A stretch of DNA of 64,000 bases from contig JAKVNF010000003.1 of the NCBI GenBank assembly GCA_022483465.1, forward strand, positions 283,501-347,500, written 5' to 3'. Shown piece by piece: positions 17,707 to 26,115 of this stretch (within the stretch, counting starts at the first letter, position 1; the number at the start of each line of letters is the position of its first letter). Under the pieces are notes generated by a model that was not told the DNA's origin, made no database searches, and saw nothing but the letters and a program-made list of their open reading frames with translations. Source of the stretch: Lachnospiraceae bacterium. Its GTDB lineage: Bacteria; Bacillota; Clostridia; Lachnospirales; Lachnospiraceae. Position numbers and translations under genes: made by a program.

Positions 17707-20700
17707 ATGGAGAAAACGAAAGAAAAATTCTATACCAAGGAGTTCTATGAGAGCCTGCAGAAGGAGCACGACGCCTGCGGCATCGGCACCATCGTGAACA
17801 TCGACGGCCACAAGGACTACCGGGTGCTGGACGATGCCCTCTCGATCGTGGAAAAGCTCGAGCACCGCGCCGGAAAGGACGCGACCGGGAAGGTGGGCGA
17901 CGGTGTCGGCATCCTCACCCAGGTCTCCCACACGTTCTTTTCGAAGGCAGCAAAAGAGGCGGGCATCACCCTGGGCGGTGAGCGCGACTACGGTGTCGGC
18001 ATGTTCTTCCTGCCCCAGGACACCTTAAAGCGCACCTTCGCGATGCGCATGCTGGAGGTCATCACCCAGAAGGAGGGCCTCAACTTCCTCGGCTGGCGCG
18101 CCGTCCCGGTGCACCCGGAGATCTTGGGCGCCCCCGCGAGGGACTGCATGCCCTACATCAGCCAGTGCTTCATCGAGCGCCCCAAGGACTGTCCCAAGGG
18201 CATCGATTTTGACCGGCGTCTGTATGTGGTCCGCCGGGAGTTTGAGCAGTCCTCCGAGGACACCTACATCTGCTCCCTCTCTTCAAGGACCATCGTCTAC
18301 AAGGGCATGTTCCTCGTGATGCAGCTTCGCAAGTTCTACGATGACCTGCAGGATCCGGATTTCCAGACCGCCATCGCCATCGTCCACTCGCGCTTTTCGA
18401 CGAACACGACGCCCTCCTGGAACCGCGCCCATCCCTACCGGATGATCGCCCACAACGGCGAGATCAACACGATCCGCGGCAACATCGACCGTATGCTCGC
18501 CCGTGAGGAGACCATGTTCTCGCCGATCATGGAATCCGACATCGACAAGATCTTCCCGGTGGTCAACACCGCGGGCTCCGACTCCGCGATGCTCGACAAC
18601 ACCCTGGAGTTTTTGTACATGAACGGCATGGATCTGCCGCTGGCCATGATGGTGACGATCCCCGAGCCCTGGAAGCACAACGGCTTCATGAGCGAGGACC
18701 GGAAGGACTTCTACCATTACTATGCGACCATGATGGAGCCCTGGGACGGCCCGGCGGCCATCTTGTTCTCCGACGGCGATCTCGTCGGCGCGACCCTGGA
18801 CCGGAACGGCCTTCGCCCGTCCCGCTACTACATCACCGATGACAACCGCCTGATCCTCGCCTCCGAGGTGGGCGTTCTGGACATTGCCCCGGAGCACGTC
18901 CTGACCAAGGGACGCCTCGAGCCCGGCAAGATCCTGCTCGTCGACACCGTGCAGAAGCGGATCATCTCCGACGCGGAGTGCAAGAACTACTACAGCCACC
19001 GCCAGCCCTACGGCGAGTGGCTCGACTCCCACCTGCTGCACCTGGAGAACCTGGCGATCCCCAACAAGAAGATCCCGACCCACAGCCAGGAGGACCGGGA
19101 CAAGCTCTACAAGGTCTTCGGCTACACGAATGAGGACGTGAACGATGAGATCCTGCCCATGGCCTTAAACGGCGTGGAGCCCACGGCCTCCATGGGCCAC
19201 GACGTGCCGCTGGCCGTCCTCTCGAAGCAGCACCAGCTCCTCTTCAACTACTTCAAGCAGCTGTTTGCGCAGGTCACGAATCCGCCCATCGACAGCCTGC
19301 GGGAGAAGATCGTCACCGACACCACGGTCTACATCGGCTCCGATGGTGACCTCTTAAACGAGAAGGGCAACAACTGCACGGTCCTCGAGGTGAACAACCC
19401 GATCCTGACCGGCGTGGACATCATGAAGATCAAGTCCCTGAACCAGCCGGGCTTCCACGCAAGAACCCTCTCGCTCCTCTACTACAAGAACACGAGCCTT
19501 GCCAAGGCCCTGGAGCAGCTGAACATCTCCGTGGACCGGGCAGAGACCGAGGGCATCAACATCATCATCCTCTCCGACCGCGGCGTGGATGAGAACCACG
19601 TGCCGATTCCGTCCCTCCTTGCCGTCTCCTCCGTGGAGCAGCACCTGGTGCGCACGAAAAAGCGCACGAAGGTATCCCTGATCCTCGAGTCCGGCGAGCC
19701 CAGAGACGTCCACCAGGTGGCAACCCTCCTTGGCTTTGGTGCCCGGGCCGTGAATCCCTACCTTGCCCACGAGTGCATCGCCGAGCTCATCGACATGGGG
19801 AACCTGGACAAGGACTATCACACCGCCATTGAGGACTACAACAAGGCCCTGCTCCAGGGCGTTGTGAAGATCGCCGCCAAGATGGGTATTTCGACGATCC
19901 AGTCCTATCAGTCCGCCCGCATCTTCGAGGCGGTGGGCCTCTCCCAGGAGATCATCGACCGGTACTTCACCGGCACCGTCTCCCGTGTCGGCGGCATCGG
20001 CATCCCCGAGATCGAGGAGGGAATCACCTTCCGCCACGACCACGCCTTTGACCCGCTGGGCCTTGGCGTTGACACCACCCTGGACTCCGTTGGCTTCCAC
20101 AACCTGCGCTCCGGCAAGGACAAGGAGGATCACCTCTACAGCCCGGAGACCATCATCACGCTCCAGCAGGCGGTGCGCACCGGCTCCTACGAGAAGTTCA
20201 AGGAGTACACGAAGCTCGTCGACGACCCGGCAAGGCCCCACACCCTGCGGAGCCTGATGGACTTTGCGCCGAAGAACGCGCCGATTCCGCTCGAAGAGGT
20301 GGAGCCCGTCGAGAACATCCTGCACCGCTTCAAGACCGGCGCCATGTCCTTTGGCTCGATCTCCCAGGAGGCCCACGAGACCCTGGCCCTGGCGATGAAC
20401 AGGATCGGCGGCAAGTCCAACACCGGTGAGGGCGGCGAGGATCCCGCCCGCTACGGCACGGACCGCAACTCCGCGATCAAGCAGGTGGCCTCCGGGCGCT
20501 TTGGTGTCACCAGCGCCTACTTAAACAGCGCCGTCGAGATCCAGATCAAGATGGCCCAGGGTGCCAAGCCCGGCGAGGGCGGTCACCTTCCGGGAAAGAA
20601 GGTCTACCCTTGGGTTGCAAAGATCCGCTACAGCACCCCCGGCGTGGCCCTGATCTCCCCGCCGCCGCACCACGACATCTACTCGATCGAGGATCTGGCA

Positions 20701-22257
20701 CAGCTGATCTACGACTTAAAGAACGCAAACCGGGGTGCCAGGATCTCCGTGAAGCTCGTCTCCGAGTCGGGCGTTGGCACGATTGCCTGCGGCGTTGCCA
20801 AGGCAGGTGCCCAGGTCATCCTGATCTCGGGTTATGACGGCGGCACCGGCGCGGCGCCCACCTCCAGCATCCACAACGCGGGCCTTCCCTGGGAGCTCGG
20901 CATCGCTGAGGCCCATCAGAACCTGATCGCAAACGGCCTTCGGGGCCGCGTCATCCTGGAGACCGACGGAAAGCTCATGTCCGGCCGGGACGTTGCCATC
21001 GCGGCGCTCCTTGGCGCCGAGGAGTACGGCTTTGCCACCGCGCCCCTCATCTGCATGGGCTGCATGATGATGCGCGTCTGCTCCAAGGACACCTGCCCGG
21101 TGGGCATCGCGACCCAGAACCGGTTGCTGCGGGACCGCTTTGCCGGAAAGCCGGAGTATGTCATCAACTTCATGACCTTCATCGCCCAGGAGCTGCGCGA
21201 GATCATGGCAAAGATGGGCTTTAGCACGCTGGATGAGATGATCGGACGGACCGACTGCCTCGAGGTCAAGAAGAACCCGATCACCAAGCGCGCGAGCAAG
21301 GTCGACCTCTCGAGAGTCCTGGATCCCCGGTTTGCCCATGCGGCCGAGTCCCACTTTGAGAAGGAGAAGGTCTACGACTTCCACCTCGAGAAGACCCTCG
21401 ACATGTCGGTGCTGCTGCCCGCCTTCGCGCCCCAGTTTGACAAGAAGCCGGAGGATGTCAAGAAGAAGACGGTGGAGCTCAAAGTGAGCTCCACGGACCG
21501 GGCCTTTGGCACGATCCTCGGCTCCGACATCACGCGGCACTTCGGCGAGAAGCTCCCGGAGGACACCTTTGAGGTCATCGCCCACGGCGGCGGCGGGCAG
21601 AGCTTTGGCGCCTTCGCGCCCAAGGGCCTGACCCTTCGCCTCTACGGCGACGCCAACGACGGCTTCGGCAAGGGCCTCTCCGGCGGCAAGCTCATCGTGG
21701 CCCCGGAGAAGGGCTCGAAGTTCGTCGCCTCGAAGAACATCATCATCGGCAATGTCGCCCTCTACGGCGCGACCTCCGGCCGTGCCTATGTCTGCGGCAT
21801 CGCCGGCGAGCGCTTCTGCGTGCGCAACTCCGGTGCCATCGCGGTGGCAGAGGGCTGCGGCGACCACGGCCTCGAGTACATGACGGGCGGCCGCGCGGTG
21901 ATCTTAGGGCCCACCGGCAAGAACTTTGCGGCCGGCATGTCCGGCGGCATCGCCTACGTGCTGGATGAGGACCACACCCTCTACCGCAGAATGAACAAGG
22001 ACATGGTCTCGATGCAGGAGCTCTCGGAGAAGTACGACATCCAGGAGCTCAAGTACATCCTGCAGGACTATGAGAAGGAGACGGGCTCGGAGCTGGCAAA
22101 GAAGATCCTGGCCAACTTCGCGGACTACATCCCCTCCTTCAAGAAGATCCTGCCCAATGACTATCAAAAGATGCTGATCGCGATCAGCAAGTATGAGGAG
22201 CAGGGCATTTCCCACGACAATGCCGTGCTGGAAGCATTCGAGGAGGTGACGGCGTAA
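17707..22257 (+). CDS. gltB: Glutamate synthase (NADPH) large subunit
   Basis: A 1516-residue GOGAT alpha chain that transfers the amide of glutamine to 2-oxoglutarate. The order is a class II glutaminase domain with nucleophile Cys24 (KEHDACGIGT) after a short propeptide, the central domain, and the FMN-binding synthase domain (GEGGEDPARYG, LISGYDGGTGAAP). A cysteine cluster for the 3Fe-4S centre (CMGCMMMRVCSKDTCPVGIATQ) and a C-terminal GXGXG beta-helix follow (GGKLIVAPEKG, GNVALYGATSGRAYVCGIAGERF). Full length. The stop overlaps the gltD start (TAATG). Expression probably depends on the leader hairpin upstream. Confidence 0.97.
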   Translation: MEKTKEKFYTKEFYESLQKEHDACGIGTIVNIDGHKDYRVLDDALSIVEKLEHRAGKDATGKVGDGVGILTQVSHTFFSKAAKEAGITLGGERDYGVGMFFLPQDTLKRTFAMRMLEVITQKEGLNFLGWRAVPVHPEILGAPARDCMPYISQCFIERPKDCPKGIDFDRRLYVVRREFEQSSEDTYICSLSSRTIVYKGMFLVMQLRKFYDDLQDPDFQTAIAIVHSRFSTNTTPSWNRAHPYRMIAHNGEINTIRGNIDRMLAREETMFSPIMESDIDKIFPVVNTAGSDSAMLDNTLEFLYMNGMDLPLAMMVTIPEPWKHNGFMSEDRKDFYHYYATMMEPWDGPAAILFSDGDLVGATLDRNGLRPSRYYITDDNRLILASEVGVLDIAPEHVLTKGRLEPGKILLVDTVQKRIISDAECKNYYSHRQPYGEWLDSHLLHLENLAIPNKKIPTHSQEDRDKLYKVFGYTNEDVNDEILPMALNGVEPTASMGHDVPLAVLSKQHQLLFNYFKQLFAQVTNPPIDSLREKIVTDTTVYIGSDGDLLNEKGNNCTVLEVNNPILTGVDIMKIKSLNQPGFHARTLSLLYYKNTSLAKALEQLNISVDRAETEGINIIILSDRGVDENHVPIPSLLAVSSVEQHLVRTKKRTKVSLILESGEPRDVHQVATLLGFGARAVNPYLAHECIAELIDMGNLDKDYHTAIEDYNKALLQGVVKIAAKMGISTIQSYQSARIFEAVGLSQEIIDRYFTGTVSRVGGIGIPEIEEGITFRHDHAFDPLGLGVDTTLDSVGFHNLRSGKDKEDHLYSPETIITLQQAVRTGSYEKFKEYTKLVDDPARPHTLRSLMDFAPKNAPIPLEEVEPVENILHRFKTGAMSFGSISQEAHETLALAMNRIGGKSNTGEGGEDPARYGTDRNSAIKQVASGRFGVTSAYLNSAVEIQIKMAQGAKPGEGGHLPGKKVYPWVAKIRYSTPGVALISPPPHHDIYSIEDLAQLIYDLKNANRGARISVKLVSESGVGTIACGVAKAGAQVILISGYDGGTGAAPTSSIHNAGLPWELGIAEAHQNLIANGLRGRVILETDGKLMSGRDVAIAALLGAEEYGFATAPLICMGCMMMRVCSKDTCPVGIATQNRLLRDRFAGKPEYVINFMTFIAQELREIMAKMGFSTLDEMIGRTDCLEVKKNPITKRASKVDLSRVLDPRFAHAAESHFEKEKVYDFHLEKTLDMSVLLPAFAPQFDKKPEDVKKKTVELKVSSTDRAFGTILGSDITRHFGEKLPEDTFEVIAHGGGGQSFGAFAPKGLTLRLYGDANDGFGKGLSGGKLIVAPEKGSKFVASKNIIIGNVALYGATSGRAYVCGIAGERFCVRNSGAIAVAEGCGDHGLEYMTGGRAVILGPTGKNFAAGMSGGIAYVLDEDHTLYRRMNKDMVSMQELSEKYDIQELKYILQDYEKETGSELAKKILANFADYIPSFKKILPNDYQKMLIAISKYEEQGISHDNAVLEAFEEVTA

Positions 22258-23759
22258 TGGGAAAGACTACCGGATTCCTGGATTACCAGAGAAAAGCAAA
22301 CGGGGACATTCCGCCGAAGGAGCGCATCCAGAACTTTTCCGAGTTCCACACCTACCTGGATGAGGAGGACAGAAGTAAGCAGGCGGGCCGCTGCATGAAC
22401 TGCGGCGTGCCGCTGTGCCAGTCCGCGATGAAGCTCTCCGGCATGGTGACCGGGTGCCCGCTCCACAACCTGATCCCCGAGTGGAATGACGAGGTCTGGC
22501 AGGGGCATGTGCGCTACGCGTTCACAAGGCTCCAGAAGACCTCCAACTTCCCGGAGTTCACGGGAAGGGTTTGTCCCGCGCTCTGCGAGAAGGCCTGCAT
22601 CAACGGCGAGTACGGCGAGCCGGTGACGATCCACGACAACGAGCTCTACATCATCGAGACCGCCTGGGCAAAGGGCACGATTCAGCCGAGGATCCCCAGA
22701 ATCCGCTCCGGCAAGCGGGTCGCGGTGGTGGGCTCCGGCCCCGCAGGTCTTGCCTGCGCGGATGAGCTCAATCACCGTGGGCACCTTGTCACCGTGCTCG
22801 AGCGGGAGGACCGGATCGGCGGCCTTCTCATGTACGGCATCCCGAACATGAAGCTCGACAAGTCGGTGATTGCGCGCAGAAGAAAGCTCATGGAGGAAGA
22901 GGGCGTCGTCTTTGAGACCGGCGTCAACGTGGGCGTCACCGTGACCGCGGAGGAGCTCTTAAAGAAGTACGACGCGGTGGTCCTTGCCTGCGGCGCAAAG
23001 CAGCCCCGGGCCCTTGCCGGCGCGGATCCCGAGAAGACCCCCGGCGTCTACTACGCGGTGGACTTCTTGAAGTCGACGACCAAGGCCCTCCTTGCCACGG
23101 GCTCCGTCAGCGCCGCGGACTTCCGCAAGGCCACCGGCTACATCAGCGCGAAGGACAAGAACGTCGTGGTGGTCGGCGGCGGTGACACCGGCAACGACTG
23201 CATCGGCACCTGCATCCGCCACGGCTGCAAGAGCATCACGGCTCTCGAGATGATGCCGGAGCCGCCCCTCACCCGCACGGTCTCCAACCCCTGGCCGGAG
23301 TGGCCCAAGGTCAAGAAGACCGACTACGGCCATGAGGAGGCCATCGCGGTCTTCGGGAAGGACCCCAGAGTCTACGAGACCACGGTCAAGGAGATCCACA
23401 CCAACAAGAAGGGGGAGCTTCGCGAGATCGTCACCGTGAAGGTGAAGTTTGAGAACCGCAAGATCGTCGAGATCCCCGGCACGGAGCAGACCTTGAAGTG
23501 CGAGCTCCTTCTCATCGCCGCCGGCTTTACCGGCTGCGAGAAGTACACGGCCGAGGCCTTCGGCACCAAGCTCACCCAGCGGGGCACCGTGGAGACCGCG
23601 GCGGAGGACGCCTTTGCGACTTCCGTCAACAAGGTCTTCACCGCGGGCGACATGCACCGGGGCCAGTCCCTGGTCGTCTGGGCGATCACCGAGGGAAGAC
23701 GCTGCGCAAGAGACGTGGATCTCTTCCTGATGGGCTACTCGAACCTTAGGGAGTCCTGA
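22257..23759 (+). CDS. gltD: Glutamate synthase small subunit
   Basis: A 500-residue flavoprotein that passes electrons from NADPH to GltB. N-terminal cysteines for two 4Fe-4S clusters are present (RCMNCGVPLCQ, GCPLHNLIPEW, VCPALCEKAC). The FAD site is VAVVGSGPAGLACADEL and the NADPH site VVVVGGGDTGNDCIGTC. A C-terminal FTAGDMHRGQSLVVWAITEGR closes the FAD fold. It starts inside the last codon of gltB, so the two subunits are translationally coupled. Confidence 0.97.
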   Translation: MGKTTGFLDYQRKANGDIPPKERIQNFSEFHTYLDEEDRSKQAGRCMNCGVPLCQSAMKLSGMVTGCPLHNLIPEWNDEVWQGHVRYAFTRLQKTSNFPEFTGRVCPALCEKACINGEYGEPVTIHDNELYIIETAWAKGTIQPRIPRIRSGKRVAVVGSGPAGLACADELNHRGHLVTVLEREDRIGGLLMYGIPNMKLDKSVIARRRKLMEEEGVVFETGVNVGVTVTAEELLKKYDAVVLACGAKQPRALAGADPEKTPGVYYAVDFLKSTTKALLATGSVSAADFRKATGYISAKDKNVVVVGGGDTGNDCIGTCIRHGCKSITALEMMPEPPLTRTVSNPWPEWPKVKKTDYGHEEAIAVFGKDPRVYETTVKEIHTNKKGELREIVTVKVKFENRKIVEIPGTEQTLKCELLLIAAGFTGCEKYTAEAFGTKLTQRGTVETAAEDAFATSVNKVFTAGDMHRGQSLVVWAITEGRRCARDVDLFLMGYSNLRES

Positions 23760-23821
23760 GCGATTTGGCAAAATCCCGAAAATGGCGCGAAAGCCCGGCG
23801 GAATTTTGACAGTTCTCCGGG

Positions 23822-23850
23822 TTGCCAGAAAAAGGATACTTGTATACAAT
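23822..23850 (+). promoter_or_regulatory. amt promoter
   Basis: TTGCCA, 17 bases, TACAAT; followed by a structured leader. Confidence 0.6.
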
Positions 23851-23862
23851 ATTCCCATAGGC

Positions 23863-23946
23863 GCCGGCGGGGCAAGAACCCCACCGGCAAGACGAACAGG
23901 ACAGCAAGGGAGCTGTGCGGAACATGGTCCGCACAGCTCCTTTTTT
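23863..23946 (+). terminator. Leader hairpins and terminator before the Amt-PII gene
   Basis: The first hairpin (23863-23888) has nested GCCGG/CCGGC and GGGG/CCCC stems and the hexaloop CAAGAA, with G at position 4 but C at 1. The second is a perfect 13-bp stem (GGAGCTGTGCGGA with its complement, hexaloop ACATGG) followed by TTTTTT. It lies 35 bases before the start codon and is an unmistakable intrinsic terminator inside the leader. It could also serve gltD. Confidence 0.7.
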
Positions 23947-23981
23947 CGTTCCTGTGAATCCGGCAAAGAGGAGGAGAAATT

Positions 23982-25730
23982 ATGGAAATCAGTGTAACCA
24001 CAGTCATATGGGTGCTGGTCTGTACCGCACTCGTCTACTTCATGCAGGCGGGCTTTGCCCTCTGCGAGGCGGGCCTCACAAGGGCCAAGAACACCGGCAA
24101 CATCCTGATGAAGAACATGATGGACTTCTGCATCGGAACCCCGTGCTTCTGGTTCATCGGCTTCTCGATCATGTTCCACGGGGGACTGGGCGGCTTCATC
24201 GGCAGCCCGGACTTCTTCATCCGCGGCGCCTACACCGCCAAGAACAGCGTCGTCCCCCAGACGATGCCCCTCTGGTGCTACGTGATCTTCCAGACCGTGT
24301 TCTGCGCCACCGCCGCGACCATCGTCTCCGGATCCATGGCAGAGCGCACGAACTTCAAGGCCTACTGCGTCTACAGCGCCGTGATCTCCCTGATCGTCTA
24401 TCCGATCTGCGGCCACTGGAGCTGGGGCGGCGGCTGGCTCTCCACCCTGGGCTTCCATGACTTCGCAGGTTCCGCGCAGGTCCACAACGTGGGCGGCCTC
24501 ATCGCCTGCCTTGGCGCAGCGCTCCTTGGACCCCGCATCGGCAAGTATGACAAGAACGGCAACCCCCGCGCCATCCTCGGCCACAACATGACCGCCGTCG
24601 CCCTCGGTGTCTTCATTCTCTGGTTCTGCTGGTTCGGATTCAACGGCGGTTCCACCGTCGCCATGAGCACCGCAGACGATGCGGCCTCCGCATCCCTGGT
24701 CTTCATGAACACGAACCTCGCCGCTGCCATCGCCACCGTGGTCACCATGATTTTCACCTGGTGCCGGTACGGCAAGCCTGACGTCTCCATGACCTTCAAC
24801 GCCTCTCTGGCGGGCCTGGTGGCCATCACCGCTGGCTGCGACTGCGTCTCCCCGGTGGGCGCTGCCATCATCGGCGTCGTCTCCGGTTTCCTGGTTGTCT
24901 TCTCCGTCGAGTTCTTTGACCGGGTCGCCAAGATCGACGATCCCGTCGGTGCCGTCTCCGTCCACTTCGTGAACGGCGTCTGGGGCACCATCGCGGTGGG
25001 CCTCTTCTCCACCGGCACAGACGGCGTCGGCAAGGGCCTCTTCTACGGCGGCGGCGCAGGCCAGCTGGGCGTGCAGCTTATCGGCATCCTCGCCATCGAT
25101 GTCTACGTCCTGGTTGTCATGTTCATCGTCTTCAAGATCATCGACAAGACCATCGGCCTTCGCGTTCCCGCAGAGGTCGAGATCGAGGGCCTGGACAAGT
25201 ACGAGCACGGCCTTGCCAGCGCCTACAGCGGATTTGCGATCTCTGATCCCACCTACCTGGAGATGGACGTGAACGAGAACACCGACCTCGGCGAGGAGAA
25301 CTACGACAAGGCCTCCGAGGCGCAGAAGAGCGCCGCCGTCAAGGTTCAGACCGCACCGACCGGCGTCTACGACACCGGCATGCACAAGGTCTCCATCATC
25401 TGCCGCCTGTCCAAGTTTGACGAGCTCAAGACCGCGCTGAACAAGCTGGGCGTCACCGGCATGACCATGACGCAGGTCATGGGCTGCGGCATCCAGAAGG
25501 GCTCCAACGAGCGCTACCGTGGCGCCGTGGTCGACAGCACGCTTCTTCCGAAGGTGAAGGTCGAGGTCATCGTCTCCAAGATCCCGGTGGATTCCGTGAT
25601 CGAGGCGGCGAAGAAGGCCCTCTACACCGGCCACATCGGAGACGGCAAGATCTTCGTCTACAACGTCACCAGGGTCGTCAAGATCCGCACCGGCGAGGAG
25701 GACTTTGCAGCCCTTCAGGACGTCGAGTAA
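23982..25730 (+). CDS. Ammonium transporter fused to a C-terminal PII domain
   Basis: A 582-residue natural fusion. Residues 1 to about 400 form an Amt channel of about 11 helices, with FMQAGFALCEAGLTRAKN, VHNVGGLIACLGAALLGPRIG (containing the first pore histidine region) and VSVHFVNGVWGTIAVGLF (second pore histidine). After a linker, residues about 465-582 are a PII signal protein: HKVSIICRLSKFDELKTAL, T-loop QKGSNERYRGAVVDSTLLPK with the conserved YRG tyrosine, and the ATP-binding GHIGDGKIFVYNVTRVVKIRTGEED. In most bacteria GlnK is a separate subunit that plugs AmtB. Here channel and gate are covalent, so ammonium uptake should respond directly to ATP/2-oxoglutarate. Ribosome site GAGGAGG. 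Confidence 0.93.
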   Translation: MEISVTTVIWVLVCTALVYFMQAGFALCEAGLTRAKNTGNILMKNMMDFCIGTPCFWFIGFSIMFHGGLGGFIGSPDFFIRGAYTAKNSVVPQTMPLWCYVIFQTVFCATAATIVSGSMAERTNFKAYCVYSAVISLIVYPICGHWSWGGGWLSTLGFHDFAGSAQVHNVGGLIACLGAALLGPRIGKYDKNGNPRAILGHNMTAVALGVFILWFCWFGFNGGSTVAMSTADDAASASLVFMNTNLAAAIATVVTMIFTWCRYGKPDVSMTFNASLAGLVAITAGCDCVSPVGAAIIGVVSGFLVVFSVEFFDRVAKIDDPVGAVSVHFVNGVWGTIAVGLFSTGTDGVGKGLFYGGGAGQLGVQLIGILAIDVYVLVVMFIVFKIIDKTIGLRVPAEVEIEGLDKYEHGLASAYSGFAISDPTYLEMDVNENTDLGEENYDKASEAQKSAAVKVQTAPTGVYDTGMHKVSIICRLSKFDELKTALNKLGVTGMTMTQVMGCGIQKGSNERYRGAVVDSTLLPKVKVEVIVSKIPVDSVIEAAKKALYTGHIGDGKIFVYNVTRVVKIRTGEEDFAALQDVE

Positions 25731-25790
25731 TTCCTCTGGTGTTCCCAGGCAATCCCTCTGCCTGAAAACATAAGGCCCTTCCTTTTCCGA

Positions 25791-25820
25791 AAGCAGTCCA
25801 CCGGCCGTGGGCTGCTTTTT
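25791..25820 (+). terminator. Terminator after the Amt-PII gene
   Basis: AAGCAGTCCAC/GTGGGCTGCTT stem (one G-U pair) followed by TTTTT. Confidence 0.85.
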
Positions 25821-26023
25821 GGCGTGCCGGAACCGGAGAAGACGTACTATTTCTGTCCCTGCAGGGACAAGCGGTTTCCGGGCTAAGGGCCGGATTCCTC
25901 CGGGAAGGGACGCGGACAGGAAAACATGCAGGACGGTGTCAATGCGGGGCGGCACCAGCAGGGGCTTTGCCGTGGCTGCAGATGCGAGGCGTTTCCCAGA
26001 TAGGGCACAGTAGAAATACCTCG

Positions 26024-26052
26024 TTGACAGAAACGACAGCAAATGCTATATC
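26024..26052 (+). promoter_or_regulatory. Promoter of the EAL/GGDEF gene
   Basis: TTGACA, 17 bases, TATATC, about 60 bases before the start. The preceding 200 bases after the amt terminator hold nothing recognised. Confidence 0.75.
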
Positions 26053-26115
26053 AGTTTTCTGGAAAGATAAAAAACAGGGGCGCTGTGAGACAAGCGCTCC
26101 GGGGGAGATCGTGCG

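Noticed and set aside
22959..26042. 1027-codon open frame on the minus strand
   Set aside because: It lies antisense to gltD and the Amt-PII gene, mirrors their codon positions, and its product is a low-complexity Asp/Gly/His/Val-rich sequence without any motif.
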